Below are positions 13,548 through 24,597 of a stretch of DNA of 64,000 nt, piece after piece. The stretch is taken from assembly GCF_006636205.1 (NCBI RefSeq), contig NZ_VIGB01000003.1, forward strand, positions 2,356,001 through 2,420,000. Direction: 5' to 3'. This stretch comes from Kitasatospora acidiphila (GTDB lineage: Bacteria; Actinomycetota; Actinomycetes; Streptomycetales; Streptomycetaceae). A model generated the notes under the pieces. The model was given only the letters and a program-made list of their open reading frames with translations. It was not told the DNA's origin and ran no database searches. The first letter of the stretch is position 1; the number at the start of each line of letters is the position of its first letter. A program made the position numbers and the translations under genes.

Positions 13548-16500
13548 GGTGGTGGAGTGCTCGGGGCGGGCAGGGCCTTGCGGTCCAGCTTGCCGTTGAC
13601 GGTCAGCGGCAGCTCCTCCAGCACCACCACAGCCGACGGAACCATGTAGGACGGCAACTGTGCAGCCACGAACTCGCGGACAGTGGTGGCCAGTCCGGTA
13701 CTGTCGCCGTCCCCGACGATGTAGGCGACCAGGCGCTTGTCGCCAGGGACGTCCTCGCTGACGATCACCGCAGCCTGCGCGACCTGCGGGTGCCCGGCCA
13801 CCACCGCCTGCACCTCACCCGGCTCCACCCGGAACCCGCGGATCTTCACCTGCTCGTCCGCACGACCGGCGAACACCAACTGCCCGTCCGCGCTCCACCG
13901 CGCCCGGTCACCCGTGCGGTACATCCTCCCACCCTCGGCGAACGGGCAGGCCACGAACCGCTCCGCCGTCAAACCGGCACGACCCACATACCCGCGCGCC
14001 AGCTGCACACCCGCCAGGTACAGCTCCCCGGCGACACCCACCGGCACCGGGGACAGCGAACCGTCCAGCACATACACCCGGGTGTTGGCCACCGGCCCAC
14101 CGATCGGCACCACCGCACCATCACCCACGGCGCAGCGCGCCGCGGTCACGTCCACCGACGCCTCCGTCGGCCCGTACAGGTTGAACAGCGGCACACCGTC
14201 CAGTAGTTCGAGGAACCGGTCCCGCAACGGCGCCGCCAGCGCCTCACCACTGCAGAACACCGCCCGCAGACCCGTGCACTCCCCGGCACCCGGCTCCCGC
14301 AGGAACGCCTCCAGCATCGACGGCACGAAATGCGTCACCGTGATGTTCTGACGCTGGATCAACTCCGCCAGGTAGGCAGGCTCCCGGTGACCACCCGGAC
14401 GCGCCAGCACCAGCGCCGCACCCTGCACCAACGGCCAGAAGAACTCCCACACGCTGACGTCGAACCCGAACGGCGTCTTCTGCAACACCCGATCGGCGAC
14501 TGACAGCCCGTACTCCTCCTGCATCCAGGCAAGCCGGTTCACGATCCCCGCATGCGGCACCGCAACACCCTTAGGCCGACCCGTCGACCCCGACGTGAAG
14601 ATCACATACGCCGGATGCGCCGGCAACACCCCAACCTCCGGCGCGCCGGGCGGCAGACCCGCCAACTCCGAGACGACCAGCGGGTGGTCGACCAGGACCC
14701 GGGCCACATCGTCGGGCACCGACGCCTCCAGGGCCGTGGTGCTGAGCACGCACACCGGCGCGGCATCCGCCAGAACCGCCGCGATACGACCGGCCGGATA
14801 CTCCGGATCCACCGGCAGATACGCACCACCAGCCTTCAGCACCGCCAACAGCGACACCACCAACTCCACACCGCGCTCCATCAGCACCGCGACCACCGAC
14901 TCCGCACCCACACCCCGCCCCACCAGCAACCGCGCCAACCGGTTCGCCCGCGCATCCAACTCCCCATACGACACCTCGACACCCTCGAACACCACCGCCA
15001 CCGCATCCGGTGTCCGCGCCACCTGCGCCGCGAACAACCCCGGCAACGTGGCGTCCACCAGCGGCCGAGCAGTGTCGTTCCACTCCTCCACCACCAACCG
15101 GCGCTCCGCCGGATCGAGCACGTCCACGGTCGCGACCCGCGCCTCGGGAGACTCGACCAACGCGGTCAACACCCGCACGAACCGCGCCCCGAGACGCTCC
15201 GCCATCGCCGCGTCGAACAAGTCCGCCGCCGCCAGGAGCTCACCCCGCAAGCCCGCCGGCGCACCGTCAGCGTCGAACGCCTCGCTCAGGTTCAGGTCCA
15301 GGTCGAACTTGCCGAGCACCACACCGGTCGGCACCTGTCCGGCGCGCAAACCGGGCAGCTCCAGCCGTGCCGACCCGGTGTTCTGGACGGTCAGCATCAC
15401 CTGGAACAACGGCTGGCGTGCCATCGACCGGGCCGGCGAAAGCTCCTCCACCAGCTTCTCGAACGGCACGTCCTGGTGCGCGAACGCCCCGAGGCTGGCC
15501 TCCCGGACCCGCTCCAGCACCTCGTCGAAGGTCGGGTCACCGGACAGGTCGGTGCGCAACACGAGCGTGTTGACGAAGAACCCGACCAGATCGTCCAGCG
15601 CCTCGTCGGTACGCCCGGCGATCGCGGAACCGATCGGGATGTCGACCCCCGCACCCAGCCGACTCAGCGTCACCGCAACAGCCGCCTGCAGCACCATGAA
15701 CAGGGTCACCCCCCGCTCCCGGGCCACCTCCAGCACCCGCGCGTGCAGCTCGGCCGGGGCATCCAGCAGCACCTCGTGCCCCCGGTACGAGGCGACCGCC
15801 GGGCGCCGGCGATCGGTCGGCAGCTCCAACTCCTCCGGAGCCCCCGCCAGCGCCTCGCGCCAGTACGCCAACTGACCGGAGAGCACGCTGTCCGGGTCCT
15901 GCTCGTCACCGAGCAACTCCCGCTGCCACAGCGCGTAGTCCGCGTACTGCACCGGCAACGGCTCCCACACCGGCGCCGCACCGCCCAGCCGTGCCGCGTA
16001 CGCCACCGAGACGTCCCGCAGCATCGGCCCCGTCGACCAGCCATCACCCGCGATGTGATGCACCAGCACCACCAGCACATGCTCCTCCGGCGCCACCGCG
16101 AACACCGTCGCCCGCACCGGAATCTCCGCCGACAGGTCGAACGTGTAACCCGAGGCCTCGGCCACCGCGCCGTCCAGCTCCTGCGGCGCCGCCTCGACCA
16201 CCGCAAGCTCGAACCCGCACTCCTCGGCCGGCAGGATGCGCTGGTACGGCTCACCGTCCACCGCCGGCAGCACCGTGCGCAGCACCTCGTGCCGCCCGAT
16301 CACGTCCTTGAACGCGGCCGCCAGTGCCTCCTGGTCCAACTCTCCGCTCAGCCGCAGCGCCACCGAGGCGTTGTAGGTCGCGCTCAGACCCTCCAACTGC
16401 CACAGGAACCACAACCGCCGCTGCGCGAACGACAACGGCACCCGCTCCGGACGCACCACCGGCACCAGCGCCGCACGCCCTTCGGCAACCGCCGATTCCG

Positions 16501-19500
16501 CCAGCCAGGCCGCGACCCCGGCCGGCGACGGCACCTCGAAGAACACCTGGATCGGCAACTCGACGCTCAGGACCGTCCGGATCCGGCTGATCAGCCGGAT
16601 CGCCAGCAGCGAGTGGCCGCCCAGCGTGAAGAAGTCGTCGTCGACGCCGACCTTCTCCACCCCCAGCACCTGCGCGAACACGCCGCAGAGGATCTCCTCC
16701 TGCACCGTCGCCGGACCGCGGCCGGCGGCCTTGGCGGTGGCGGACAGGTAGTCCGGAGCAGGCAGGCCGGCGCGGTTCAGCTTGCCGTTGGCCGTCAACG
16801 GCAGCACGTCCAGCACCACCACCGCGGAGGGCACCAGGTACCCCGGCAGCCGCTCGGCCAGGAACGCGAGCACGAGCTCACTCAGTCGCACGGCGTCAGC
16901 CGTCTCCGGCGCGGCGGCGGGAACGACGTAGGCGACCAGGCGCTTGTCGCCCGGCATGTCCTCACGGACGACGACGGCGGCCTGTGCCACCGACTCGTGC
17001 GCGGCCAGCACCGCTTGCACCTCACCCGGCTCCACCCGGAAGCCGCGCACCTTCACCTGCTCATCCGCACGGCCCAGGTGCACCAGTTCGCCGTCGGTGG
17101 TCCACCGCACCAGGTCGCCCGTCGCGTACATCCGCTCGCCGGCCGGGCCGAACGGGCAGGCCACGAACCGCTCCGCGGTCAGGCCTGAGCGCCCCACGTA
17201 GCCGCGTGCGACCTGCGGACCGGCCACGTACAACTCGCCCACCGCACCGACCGGAACCGGGCTCAGCGACCCGTCCAGCACATAGGCGCGGGTGTTGGCC
17301 ACGGGCACCCCGAGCGGCACCACGCCCGCGGCAACCGGCTTCCGGTCGAGTCGGCCGGCCACCACACCGATGGTCGCCTCAGTGGGCCCGTAGTGGTTGA
17401 ACACACCACGGTCACCGGCCACTTCGAGCAGTCCGGCGACCAGCGCCGGCGACGCCGCCTCGCCGCCGAGCACCAGCGCCCCGGCCGGCATCAGGGCGGC
17501 CAGGCCGGCTGCCGCGCCCAGCGCCGCCAGGTGCGAGGGCACCACCTTCACGAAGTCGATACGGTTCTCCGACAGGTACTGGGCCACGGCCGACGGATCG
17601 GTCACCGCGCCCTCCTGGAGGACGTGCAGTTCACCGCCGGTCGTCAGGCTCGCGAACACCACGGTGTTGCCGAGGTCCGTCACCGTGGGCTGCAGCAGCG
17701 CATATCGGCCGCCCGGCGTCCCGAAGCCGACGTGTCCCGGCACCGAGGCCACGTAGTTCGCGAGCCCGCGGTGCGTCACAGCCACGCCCTTGGGCTTGCC
17801 GGTCGAGCCGGAGGTGTAGATCACATAGGCCAACTGGTCGGCCATCAAGTCGAGTTCCGGCGCAACGGCGGGTCGTGCGATCAGCTCGGCCAGCACCGTC
17901 GGGTCATCCAGGGCGATCGAGCGCACGCCCTCGGCTGCCAGCTCCCCGATCAGCGCCGCTTCGCCCAGCACGTGCCCGGCCCCGCTGTCGGCCAGCAGAT
18001 GGCCGAGCCGCTCCGCCGGGTACGCCGGGTCCAGCGGCAGGTACGCCGCCCCCGCCTTCCATACCGCCAGGATCGCCTCGATCGCCTGCAGGCCGCGTGG
18101 CAGGCACAGACCCACCAGCGACTCCGCGCCGACTCCCTGGGCGACCAGGTGGTGCGCCAACCGATTGGCTCGCGCGTCCAGTTCGGCGTAGCACACCGCC
18201 GAGCCGTCGGCTACCACGGCAACCGCCTGCGGCGTCGCGGCCACCTGGGCCGCGAACCGCTGCGGTACCGGCAGGGCCGCGCCGGGCGCCACGGTGTCGT
18301 TCCAGGTCTCCAGCACCAGCCGCCGCTCAGCCGGGTCGAGCAGGTCGACGGTGCTGACGGAGGCGGTGGCCGGAGCGCTGCTGAGCCAGTCCAGCACGGC
18401 CAGGTACCGGCGACTCGCCGACGACGCCGCTTCGGCGTCGTAGTGCTCGCGGTTCATCTCGATGAGGGTCTGCACACCGCCCCCGGCCGTGTCACTGAAC
18501 ACGTCGATCTTCAGGCCTTCGGCGGGCCCGCTGGAGAGGGCGGTCCGGGTGATCGCGCAGTCGCCGAACCCGATCCGGCGGTCGGCCACCATGACGTCGA
18601 CGATCATGTCGTACAGCGGGGTGCCGCCGACCCGCTTCAGGTCCCTGAGCAGGTCCGGGTACTGGTAGCGCTGGTGGCGCAGACCGCTCTGCACCGCTCG
18701 CTGCGTCTGCCGCGCGAGCTCCTCGACGGACATGCCCGGACGAACCCTGAACCTGATCGGCATGATGTTCGCGGTCATGCCGGGGATGCCCACCTCACGC
18801 ATGCTCGTGCGGCCACTGGCCGACACTCCGAGCACGACGTCCCGCGCCCCGGTGGACCGGTGCTGGTAGACGGCCGACGCGGCGATCACCAAGCCGGCGA
18901 AGCTGACCCGAAGCCGCTTCGCGGCAGCCCGCAGCCGAGCGGTCGCGTCGCCCCCGAGATCCTGCTGGTGGATCACCGGTCGACCGGGCAGGCGCCGCCC
19001 CTGCGGCCCGTCGGACGCCGTCTCCTCCGCATGGTCCGAGAACGTCTCCAGCCAGAACTGCCGGTCCCGGTCACGCTCCTGCGAATCCCGGTAGACCTGG
19101 TGGGTCTCGATCAGCTCCGACACCGACCGCAAAGCACCCTCGGCCGGATCCCCACCCTCCCGAAGCACCCCGTACACCTGGGACAGCCGCTCAGCGAACT
19201 GCGACAGGCCGTTGCCGTCGAGAACGAGGTGGTGAGCACGCTGGTACCACAGGAAGCGATCCGGCCCGAGCGTGAAGAACGCATGCCCCGACAGCGCCCC
19301 ACCCACCAGCTCCACCGGCGTGTCCAGATCAGCCCGGATCCACTCCTCCGCCACCGCGCGCGGATCAGCCTCCCCCCGCAGATCCGCCACGTGGACCGGA
19401 ACGTCCCCGGCCTCAGCCAGGAACTGCCGCGGCGTCCCGCCCTCCACACACAGGCGCAGGCGGAAGGCCTCCGCCTCCTGCACCGTGCGGCGCAGCGCAC

Positions 19501-19648
19501 GCACGAAGAGATCCACGTCGAGTTCGCCGTGGATCTCCGTGTATTCACCGATGTTGTACGCCGGATTGTCAGGCGCGAGCTGCTGCGCGTACCAGACCCC
19601 GAGCTGGCCGGACATCAGGTCCCACGAACCCTGTTCGGACGCACCCAT
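13544..19648 (-). CDS. NRPS subunit, proximal part: EntF-type C-A(Asp)-PCP-C-A(Ser)
   Basis: First segment of a four-module NRPS. ATG at 19648 is preferred over the more upstream in-frame start because GAGGGA lies 7 nt before it and homology begins at [19 protein letters not shown]. Domains by residue: an EntF/starter-like C domain (1-430, HHLVLDG near 138), A with code D-L-T-K-V-G-H-I-G-K (Asp; YTSGSTG near 613), PCP (GGHSL near 1010), an ordinary C domain (HHIAGDGW near 1200) and A with code D-V-W-H-F-S-L-V-D-K (Ser; FTSGSTG near 1687). It stops right after the A10 motif ([13 protein letters not shown]) because of a probable one-base loss near 13562. The upstream ACP and acyl-CoA dehydrogenases suggest that the first C domain takes a fatty acyl group. 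Full repaired gene: 19648-6784. Confidence 0.92.
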   Translation of the reverse strand: MGASEQGSWDLMSGQLGVWYAQQLAPDNPAYNIGEYTEIHGELDVDLFVRALRRTVQEAEAFRLRLCVEGGTPRQFLAEAGDVPVHVADLRGEADPRAVAEEWIRADLDTPVELVGGALSGHAFFTLGPDRFLWYQRAHHLVLDGNGLSQFAERLSQVYGVLREGGDPAEGALRSVSELIETHQVYRDSQERDRDRQFWLETFSDHAEETASDGPQGRRLPGRPVIHQQDLGGDATARLRAAAKRLRVSFAGLVIAASAVYQHRSTGARDVVLGVSASGRTSMREVGIPGMTANIMPIRFRVRPGMSVEELARQTQRAVQSGLRHQRYQYPDLLRDLKRVGGTPLYDMIVDVMVADRRIGFGDCAITRTALSSGPAEGLKIDVFSDTAGGGVQTLIEMNREHYDAEAASSASRRYLAVLDWLSSAPATASVSTVDLLDPAERRLVLETWNDTVAPGAALPVPQRFAAQVAATPQAVAVVADGSAVCYAELDARANRLAHHLVAQGVGAESLVGLCLPRGLQAIEAILAVWKAGAAYLPLDPAYPAERLGHLLADSGAGHVLGEAALIGELAAEGVRSIALDDPTVLAELIARPAVAPELDLMADQLAYVIYTSGSTGKPKGVAVTHRGLANYVASVPGHVGFGTPGGRYALLQPTVTDLGNTVVFASLTTGGELHVLQEGAVTDPSAVAQYLSENRIDFVKVVPSHLAALGAAAGLAALMPAGALVLGGEAASPALVAGLLEVAGDRGVFNHYGPTEATIGVVAGRLDRKPVAAGVVPLGVPVANTRAYVLDGSLSPVPVGAVGELYVAGPQVARGYVGRSGLTAERFVACPFGPAGERMYATGDLVRWTTDGELVHLGRADEQVKVRGFRVEPGEVQAVLAAHESVAQAAVVVREDMPGDKRLVAYVVPAAAPETADAVRLSELVLAFLAERLPGYLVPSAVVVLDVLPLTANGKLNRAGLPAPDYLSATAKAAGRGPATVQEEILCGVFAQVLGVEKVGVDDDFFTLGGHSLLAIRLISRIRTVLSVELPIQVFFEVPSPAGVAAWLAESAVAEGRAALVPVVRPERVPLSFAQRRLWFLWQLEGLSATYNASVALRLSGELDQEALAAAFKDVIGRHEVLRTVLPAVDGEPYQRILPAEECGFELAVVEAAPQELDGAVAEASGYTFDLSAEIPVRATVFAVAPEEHVLVVLVHHIAGDGWSTGPMLRDVSVAYAARLGGAAPVWEPLPVQYADYALWQRELLGDEQDPDSVLSGQLAYWREALAGAPEELELPTDRRRPAVASYRGHEVLLDAPAELHARVLEVARERGVTLFMVLQAAVAVTLSRLGAGVDIPIGSAIAGRTDEALDDLVGFFVNTLVLRTDLSGDPTFDEVLERVREASLGAFAHQDVPFEKLVEELSPARSMARQPLFQVMLTVQNTGSARLELPGLRAGQVPTGVVLGKFDLDLNLSEAFDADGAPAGLRGELLAAADLFDAAMAERLGARFVRVLTALVESPEARVATVDVLDPAERRLVVEEWNDTARPLVDATLPGLFAAQVARTPDAVAVVFEGVEVSYGELDARANRLARLLVGRGVGAESVVAVLMERGVELVVSLLAVLKAGGAYLPVDPEYPAGRIAAVLADAAPVCVLSTTALEASVPDDVARVLVDHPLVVSELAGLPPGAPEVGVLPAHPAYVIFTSGSTGRPKGVAVPHAGIVNRLAWMQEEYGLSVADRVLQKTPFGFDVSVWEFFWPLVQGAALVLARPGGHREPAYLAELIQRQNITVTHFVPSMLEAFLREPGAGECTGLRAVFCSGEALAAPLRDRFLELLDGVPLFNLYGPTEASVDVTAARCAVGDGAVVPIGGPVANTRVYVLDGSLSPVPVGVAGELYLAGVQLARGYVGRAGLTAERFVACPFAEGGRMYRTGDRARWSADGQLVFAGRADEQVKIRGFRVEPGEVQAVVAGHPQVAQAAVIVSEDVPGDKRLVAYIVGDGDSTGLATTVREFVAAQLPSYMVPSAVVVLEELPLTVNGKLDRKALPAPSTPPP

Positions 19649-19813
19649 TCTCGTATCCCTCAATCGATCGACGCACTCTGGAAGAACAAAGGCAGGACGC
19701 TGAACCACGGCACCGGGACCGCGCGAATCAACCAAACCGGCCCAGGACCCCGTCGGACCCCGCCGCTGGCAGAACAAACCCGCACTAGAAACCCTGCAGA
19801 CCCTTAAGGCCCT

Positions 19814-20095
19814 TTAGACCGACGGCAGTTCGGCCGCTAAGCCGGCCAGGTGAACGGTCAGAGCCGCAACTGTGTCGACATCCCAGACCAGGGTGGGCTC
19901 CACGGTCACACCCAGCTTGTCCTCGATGTCCCCGCACAACGCGAAGGCGTACACCGACTCCAACCCGTACTCGGCGAGCGAGACCTCCGGATCGATCTCC
20001 CCCACCGGCGTCTCCAGGTAGTAGGCCACCCGCTCCATCAACCACCGCTCGATGTCCTCGCCCGACACCCGCACACCCACTTCCCGACCAGTCAT
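19814..20095 (-). CDS. Acyl carrier protein
   Basis: A 93-residue stand-alone carrier protein. The core YGLESVYAFAL has the phosphopantetheine serine in the LxS context of acyl carrier proteins, followed by the helix III region (LGVTVEPTLVWDVDTVAALT). ATG at 20095 has AAGGGG 7 nt upstream. It lies 13 nt after an acyl-CoA dehydrogenase gene and 165 nt before the NRPS gene whose first domain is a starter-like C domain. The likely role is to carry the fatty acyl chain while the dehydrogenases desaturate it and then offer it to the NRPS, as in ramoplanin- or friulimicin-type lipopeptide clusters. The loading ligase is not in the window. Confidence 0.85.
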   Translation of the reverse strand: MTGREVGVRVSGEDIERWLMERVAYYLETPVGEIDPEVSLAEYGLESVYAFALCGDIEDKLGVTVEPTLVWDVDTVAALTVHLAGLAAELPSV

Positions 20096-20108
20096 CGAAG
20101 TCCCCTTC

Positions 20109-21782
20109 TCATCCCGAAACATGACGCGCGGACAGGTCGAGGAGCCGCCGGTCCTGGAAGCGCTCGACAGCGATGTCGAACAGCGCCTGCTCGGCACTCG
20201 CGCGCTCGTCCGGAGTGAGCACCGGGGCGCCACCGAGGCGTCCGGAGAGCCGGTCGAGGATCCCGAGGAGCGCCGCCTCCTGCTGACGGTCATCGCTGCG
20301 CCAGACCGCGAGCGCGGCGGCGGCGGCGAGCAGCACCGTGTAACGGTCGGCCACCGCGTAGGCCTCCGGAGAGGCACCGATCGTGAGGTCCGAGGGCGCC
20401 AGGACGGCGCACTGGCCGCGCAGCGCGAGCACCTCGTCCCTGAAGCGCACCGCGAACCGACCGATCGGGCTCCCGGCCGACTCGCGCTCGGCGGTCTCGG
20501 CCAGCACGCCGATCAGCCCGTCACCGGACAGCATGCCGACAGCGAGCTGGTCGAAGTCCAGCGGCGGCAGATCCGCGCCGAGGTCGAACAGCTGCTGGGC
20601 GGCGGCCGGATCGGCCAGCCAGGACTTCCGGGCCAGCCGGGGCAGTTGCGGCAGGATCAGCACCAGGCAGGCGGAGCGCGAGATGTGGGCGAAGGTGGCC
20701 GGGGCGGCGTCCCTGACGAGCTTCTGGAACATCGCGTAGGAGCCCTCGCGGAGGTAGCCCTGGGCCCCCAGGACCGCTCGCAGATCCTCGAAGGCGTCCA
20801 GCAGGATCCGTGAGGTCAGGTACTTCACGGCCGGCGCGTAGAGCAGCGTGGTCTCCGGGGCCAGGTGCAGCGCCCGGAGTCCGACGCCGCAGAAGGCGTC
20901 GATGGCCAGCAGGTCGGCGAAGACTCGTGCGAGGACGGCGCGCACATAGGGCAGGTCGGCGGCGAAGCCACCGTAGAGGCGCCGCTCGTGCACGCATTCC
21001 AGCGCCAGACGCAGCGCGGTGTCCAGCGGCCCGAGGAGGATGGCCGGGAGCACCACTCGGCTGAGCTGGTAGGCCCGCAGGGCGTTCTCGATGCCCTGGC
21101 CGGGCCGGCCGAGCATCGCGTTGCCGGGGATCGGGCAGTCGGAGAACCGCAGTCCGCCGAGTTGCACTCCGTTCATGCCGGAGCTGGGGAACCGCGGCAA
21201 ATCCAGCACGCGGTCGGCCGGCAATTCGGCCCGGGTGACGAAGAACTGGCTGTGGCTGCGGCTGCCCGCGACCTCGCTGGTCCGTGCGAAGAGCACCATG
21301 GCTTCGGCACGGCGCAGATTGCCGATGACCTCCTTGCGCCCGGTCAGCAGCCAACCGTCGTCACTCGCAGCGGCAGCGCACTCGGCGTGCGCGAAGTCGT
21401 TGCCGTGGTCGAGTTCATGGAAGGCGACCGCGATCCGGCCGCCCCCCAACAGGATCTCGGCTGCCTTCGTGCGCTGCTCGTGCGTGCCGGCGGACCAGAT
21501 GTTGACCGATCCGAGAAGGGAGGTGAAGCCGTAGCCGAGGCCGAGGCACGGGTCGCGTCGCCATACCGCCCGCTGCACTTCGGCGAGCCGGTCGGCCCGC
21601 ACCAGCCGGCCACCGTGAGCGGCGGGCACGAACTCGGCGTTCATGCCGTAGGCGTCCAGCAGGCGTTCGCCCTCGGCGAGCATCTCGTGCCGCTCATCGG
21701 CGGCGAGGATGGCGGCGTAGCCGACCGGGTTGTCCGCATCCCGTGGGTCGCCGAACAGTGCGTCCAGTTTCTCAGCGCTCAC
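20109..21782 (-). CDS. Acyl-CoA dehydrogenase family protein (lipid tail tailoring)
   Basis: About 557 residues, FAD-dependent acyl-CoA dehydrogenase fold. Visible are the substrate and flavin region (IAVAFHELDHGNDFAHAEC, GWLLTGRKEVIGNLRRAE), the small beta-domain and the helical C-terminal half with LSRVVLPAILLGPLDTALRLA. The GTG at 21782 overlaps the TGA of the upstream paralogue (GTGA), which fixes the start and implies coupled translation. It is longer than the usual 380-400 residues and has an extra C-terminal helical part, like dehydrogenases that work on carrier-bound acyl chains in lipopeptide clusters. Substrate and double-bond position cannot be read from sequence. I did not assign the catalytic base. 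Confidence 0.82.
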   Translation of the reverse strand: MSAEKLDALFGDPRDADNPVGYAAILAADERHEMLAEGERLLDAYGMNAEFVPAAHGGRLVRADRLAEVQRAVWRRDPCLGLGYGFTSLLGSVNIWSAGTHEQRTKAAEILLGGGRIAVAFHELDHGNDFAHAECAAAASDDGWLLTGRKEVIGNLRRAEAMVLFARTSEVAGSRSHSQFFVTRAELPADRVLDLPRFPSSGMNGVQLGGLRFSDCPIPGNAMLGRPGQGIENALRAYQLSRVVLPAILLGPLDTALRLALECVHERRLYGGFAADLPYVRAVLARVFADLLAIDAFCGVGLRALHLAPETTLLYAPAVKYLTSRILLDAFEDLRAVLGAQGYLREGSYAMFQKLVRDAAPATFAHISRSACLVLILPQLPRLARKSWLADPAAAQQLFDLGADLPPLDFDQLAVGMLSGDGLIGVLAETAERESAGSPIGRFAVRFRDEVLALRGQCAVLAPSDLTIGASPEAYAVADRYTVLLAAAAALAVWRSDDRQQEAALLGILDRLSGRLGGAPVLTPDERASAEQALFDIAVERFQDRRLLDLSARHVSG

Positions 21783-23530
21783 GTGAGTCCTTCCCCCTGC
21801 TGAAGCGTTCGCGGCGCCGGCGCCCCGAACGGGGTGATGGGGGCACCGGTGGTCGCGGCGTCGACGATGAGACGGGCCAGCGCGCCGTCGAGCCGGTCGT
21901 CGCCGGGCGCGGCAGCCGGCATCGGCATCCGCAGTACCGCGGCGAGCCTGGCCAGCAGGGCGCGCAGCGCCGCCCGCACCCAGAGGCCGTCCTGCCACAG
22001 CGGTTCCGCAGCGTGCTCGGATTCACCCGTGGCCCACACGTGCAGGCAGGCCGCACCCGCATAGCAGAGCTCATAGGCGGCGGCCAGCTCGTAGGCGGCC
22101 ATGGCGGGACGGGCAGCGGGCGCCACCTCGGCCATCCGGCCGTGCAGGTATTCGGCCATGGCGCCCAGTGCGACGGCGTGGTCGGCGAGCCCGGTGGGGG
22201 CGGGCCGGCTGCTGATCGACTCGACGAGTGCGGGCAGTGCCTGCACGACGGAGCATCCCTGCCGGGACAGCACGGTCAGTGCGCCGCGGTCGACAGGTCG
22301 GACCGGGCTGCCGACCGAGACGGCTTCGGCCAGTCCGCCCGCATCGACGGTGCCGGTGGCGAAGCCACGGACCAGCTTGGGGAACTGCTGCACCAGGGCG
22401 GCGCGGTTCACCGGGGTACTGCCGTCGAACACCGCCACGATCTGGTGGTCGCGCCACACCTTCTGGAACGCGCCGTACTCGTAGACGTCGGTGAGGAAGG
22501 AACGTGCGCCGAGCAGTTCGGCGAGCTCCCCGAGCGTGGCGTCGACCAGGGTGGGCGCGAGTGCCTTGGCGACCGCCGAGGTCACGCTCATCTCCCCGGT
22601 GAGGCTGTGGATCGAACGGCCGGCGACCAGCGAGGCCGCTTCCGCGGCCGTCAGCAGCGCGGCGCTGCGGGCCAGGACCGAGGCGGGGAAGGGACGTTCG
22701 GCCAGCGTGCGCTTCTGGATGACGCGCGCCGCGGTGAACCGGGCGACGAGTCGCAGCGCGTGCTCACCGGCGCCGAGGGAGATCGCGGTGCACATCGTCC
22801 GGGTGAGCTGGAGCGCGAGCAGCACCGTCTCCAGGCCGCTCCCCTCCGGGCCGACCAGTGCGTCGGCCGGCAGCAGCGCACCGTCGAACTCGATGCCGGA
22901 GATGTCGATCCCGCGGATGCCGTGCGTCAGCACCTTCGGCAGTGTCCGCCAAGTACCGGCCTGTAGCGCCGACTTGTCGACGAAGAAGAGGCTCTGGCCG
23001 CGCCCGGAGCCAGCCTGGCCGGTGCGCGCGAGCAGAGTGAGGTGGCTCGAGCGGGTGGCATTGTTGATCGGCCACTTCACGCCGTCGACGCGGTAGCCGT
23101 CGGGCTCCGCCGTGGCGGTGACGGAACCGCTCAACAGGTCGGCGCCGTGCTCCGGTTCGGACAGCGCCCAAGCCACCGGGGACCCGGACATCACCGCGTC
23201 GGCGGTGGCCCGGGCCTGCTCCGGGGTTCCGGCGATCCACACCGGGGCCACGCCCAGGTACGTCTTGGCGTGGGCCGTCAGTGCACTGATGTCACGGCGA
23301 GCGACGGTGCGCCAGAGCCGGATCAGTTCCTCGTGGTCGGACAGCGCGCCGCCCCACTCGGTCGGCACGTAGTGGGCCGGCAGGCCGAACCCGTCGAGGC
23401 GGGCACAGAAGTCCGCGGGAAACTGCTCGTCCTCATCGAGTTCCACGGACCGGCGAGCCGTCTCGTCGAGCATGCCCAGGGCTTCGTCGAGGGCGGCCTC
23501 GATCCCGGCGCCCGTGTGGGTGGCGGTCAC
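21779..23530 (-). CDS. Acyl-CoA dehydrogenase family protein (lipid tail tailoring)
   Basis: About 583 residues, paralogous to the next gene. Motifs include AWALSEPEHGADLLSG and GYRVDGVKWPINNATRSSHL (flavin and substrate contacts), then GIRGIDISGIEFDGALLPADALVG and a long helical C-terminal part. The start is GTG at 23530, with GGGAG 7 nt upstream; it overlaps the stop of a 28-codon ORF as GTGA. It probably acts with the neighbouring dehydrogenase and ACP to unsaturate the fatty acyl starter. Two dehydrogenases suggest two double bonds or a heteromeric enzyme; which of these cannot be decided here. Confidence 0.82.
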   Translation of the reverse strand: MTATHTGAGIEAALDEALGMLDETARRSVELDEDEQFPADFCARLDGFGLPAHYVPTEWGGALSDHEELIRLWRTVARRDISALTAHAKTYLGVAPVWIAGTPEQARATADAVMSGSPVAWALSEPEHGADLLSGSVTATAEPDGYRVDGVKWPINNATRSSHLTLLARTGQAGSGRGQSLFFVDKSALQAGTWRTLPKVLTHGIRGIDISGIEFDGALLPADALVGPEGSGLETVLLALQLTRTMCTAISLGAGEHALRLVARFTAARVIQKRTLAERPFPASVLARSAALLTAAEAASLVAGRSIHSLTGEMSVTSAVAKALAPTLVDATLGELAELLGARSFLTDVYEYGAFQKVWRDHQIVAVFDGSTPVNRAALVQQFPKLVRGFATGTVDAGGLAEAVSVGSPVRPVDRGALTVLSRQGCSVVQALPALVESISSRPAPTGLADHAVALGAMAEYLHGRMAEVAPAARPAMAAYELAAAYELCYAGAACLHVWATGESEHAAEPLWQDGLWVRAALRALLARLAAVLRMPMPAAAPGDDRLDGALARLIVDAATTGAPITPFGAPAPRTLQQGEGLT

Positions 23531-23613
23531 GTGAGGTCTCCCGCCGGGTGAAGCGCGACACGCGCGGCGGAGGCGGCTCCCAGTCTCTGGTAGCCGCCGA
23601 GATCGAAAGCCAT
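23527..23613 (-). CDS. 28-codon ORF coupled to the acyl-CoA dehydrogenases
   Basis: ATG at 23613 has AAGGGG 6 nt upstream. The frame encodes MAFDLGGYQRL, then an Ala-rich middle, and ends HPAGDLT. Its TGA overlaps the GTG of the dehydrogenase gene as GTGA, the same arrangement as between the two dehydrogenases. It could be a small protein, a leader ORF that couples translation, or the stump of a deleted gene. I recognise no family. Confidence 0.4.
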   Translation of the reverse strand: MAFDLGGYQRLGAASAARVALHPAGDLT

Positions 23614-23730
23614 GCTGTTCCCCTTGGCTGCTGCTCCGTCAGTCACTGTTGCTCGGGGGGGGTGCGGCGCACCGTTCCGCCTCCTACCTCAGCCGAGGTA
23701 CGGCCGCCTCGCGTCGCCGTCCAGGCCGGA

Positions 23731-23943
23731 CTACTTCTTCTCCATCGCCGCGATCAGGCTCTTCGGGCGCATGTCCGTCCAGGAGTTCTCGATGTGGTCC
23801 AGGCAATCCTGGCGAGGAGCCTCACCGAAAACGGTCTGCCAACCAGCGGGCACCTCGACGAAGATCGGCCACAGCGAATGCTGACCCTCGTCGTTGACAA
23901 GAACCAGGTAATTCGCATCCGGATCGTCGAACGGGTTCGTCAA
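23731..23943 (-). CDS. mbtH: MbtH-like NRPS accessory protein
   Basis: A 70-residue MbtH-family protein that binds and activates NRPS adenylation domains. The family signature is complete: [19 protein letters not shown], then [17 protein letters not shown]. The start is probably TTG at 23943, because AAAGGG lies 7 nt upstream, no ATG or GTG is placed better, and MTNPFDD is a typical N-terminus. It lies within the lipopeptide locus among NRPS and lipid genes and probably serves all three NRPS subunits. Confidence 0.95.
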   Translation of the reverse strand: MTNPFDDPDANYLVLVNDEGQHSLWPIFVEVPAGWQTVFGEAPRQDCLDHIENSWTDMRPKSLIAAMEKK

Positions 23944-24597
23944 CGTAGCGCCCTTTCTGGCGGTTTGAGTACAGAGGGCCCGAAGCGCGCATCATCGGCA
24001 TCGGCTGCGTCGGCATTGGGGATCATGGCGGGGCCGCCGACCACTATGCCCCAACCCTCGTCGCTCGGTAAGTGGCAGAGGTTGCACGCTGACCCTGAAA
24101 CGCCCAGGTAGCGCAGGGGCGCTGGGATGCAAGGGTGTGCGGCGCGGCAGGGTCGGCGCCGACGTGCGGTCCCGGACGAGTGCGCCCGGGTGTCCAAGTG
24201 GCGCATGCCGCCGGTTGAACACCCGGGTCGCCGGCGAGCGGGACAGCGTCGCACAAGCCGATGTCAAGCCATCACTCGTGAGCAACACGGGCTTTGACAG
24301 CCCGTTGGCATCGGATCCATGGGTGACCACCCGACTCGGAGGTGGTCTGGCGAAGCTCAGGACTCGACCGTCCGGCATGAACGGCCACCTGGCCGGGTCT
24401 CGGCCCACCGACGTGAACATCATTCCGCCGACGGGCTCTCAGGAGCATGAGATGCCGAGCCCCCGACCATTTTGTGCACCGCAGGCGCCGCGCCGCACTC
24501 AACTCGCCTTCATCCGAACCACAGCAGTCGCTTTGAGGGCTCGCGCTCAGGTCAGGTAGGCTGGTTCATCCCACCTGTGTGGCGACGCCACCGCCGT
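23944..24597 (-). other. Intergenic stretch with no recognised gene
   Basis: About 650 bases between the methyltransferase and mbtH, both on the minus strand. Several short open frames exist on both strands, but none has a convincing start, ribosome site or family motif. It may hold the promoter for the mbtH-dehydrogenase-ACP-NRPS block, or be the scar of a lost gene. Confidence 0.5.

Noticed and set aside
23992..24559. Open frames on both strands between mbtH and the methyltransferase gene
   Set aside because: No ribosome site, no family motif and atypical composition; I treat the stretch as noncoding.
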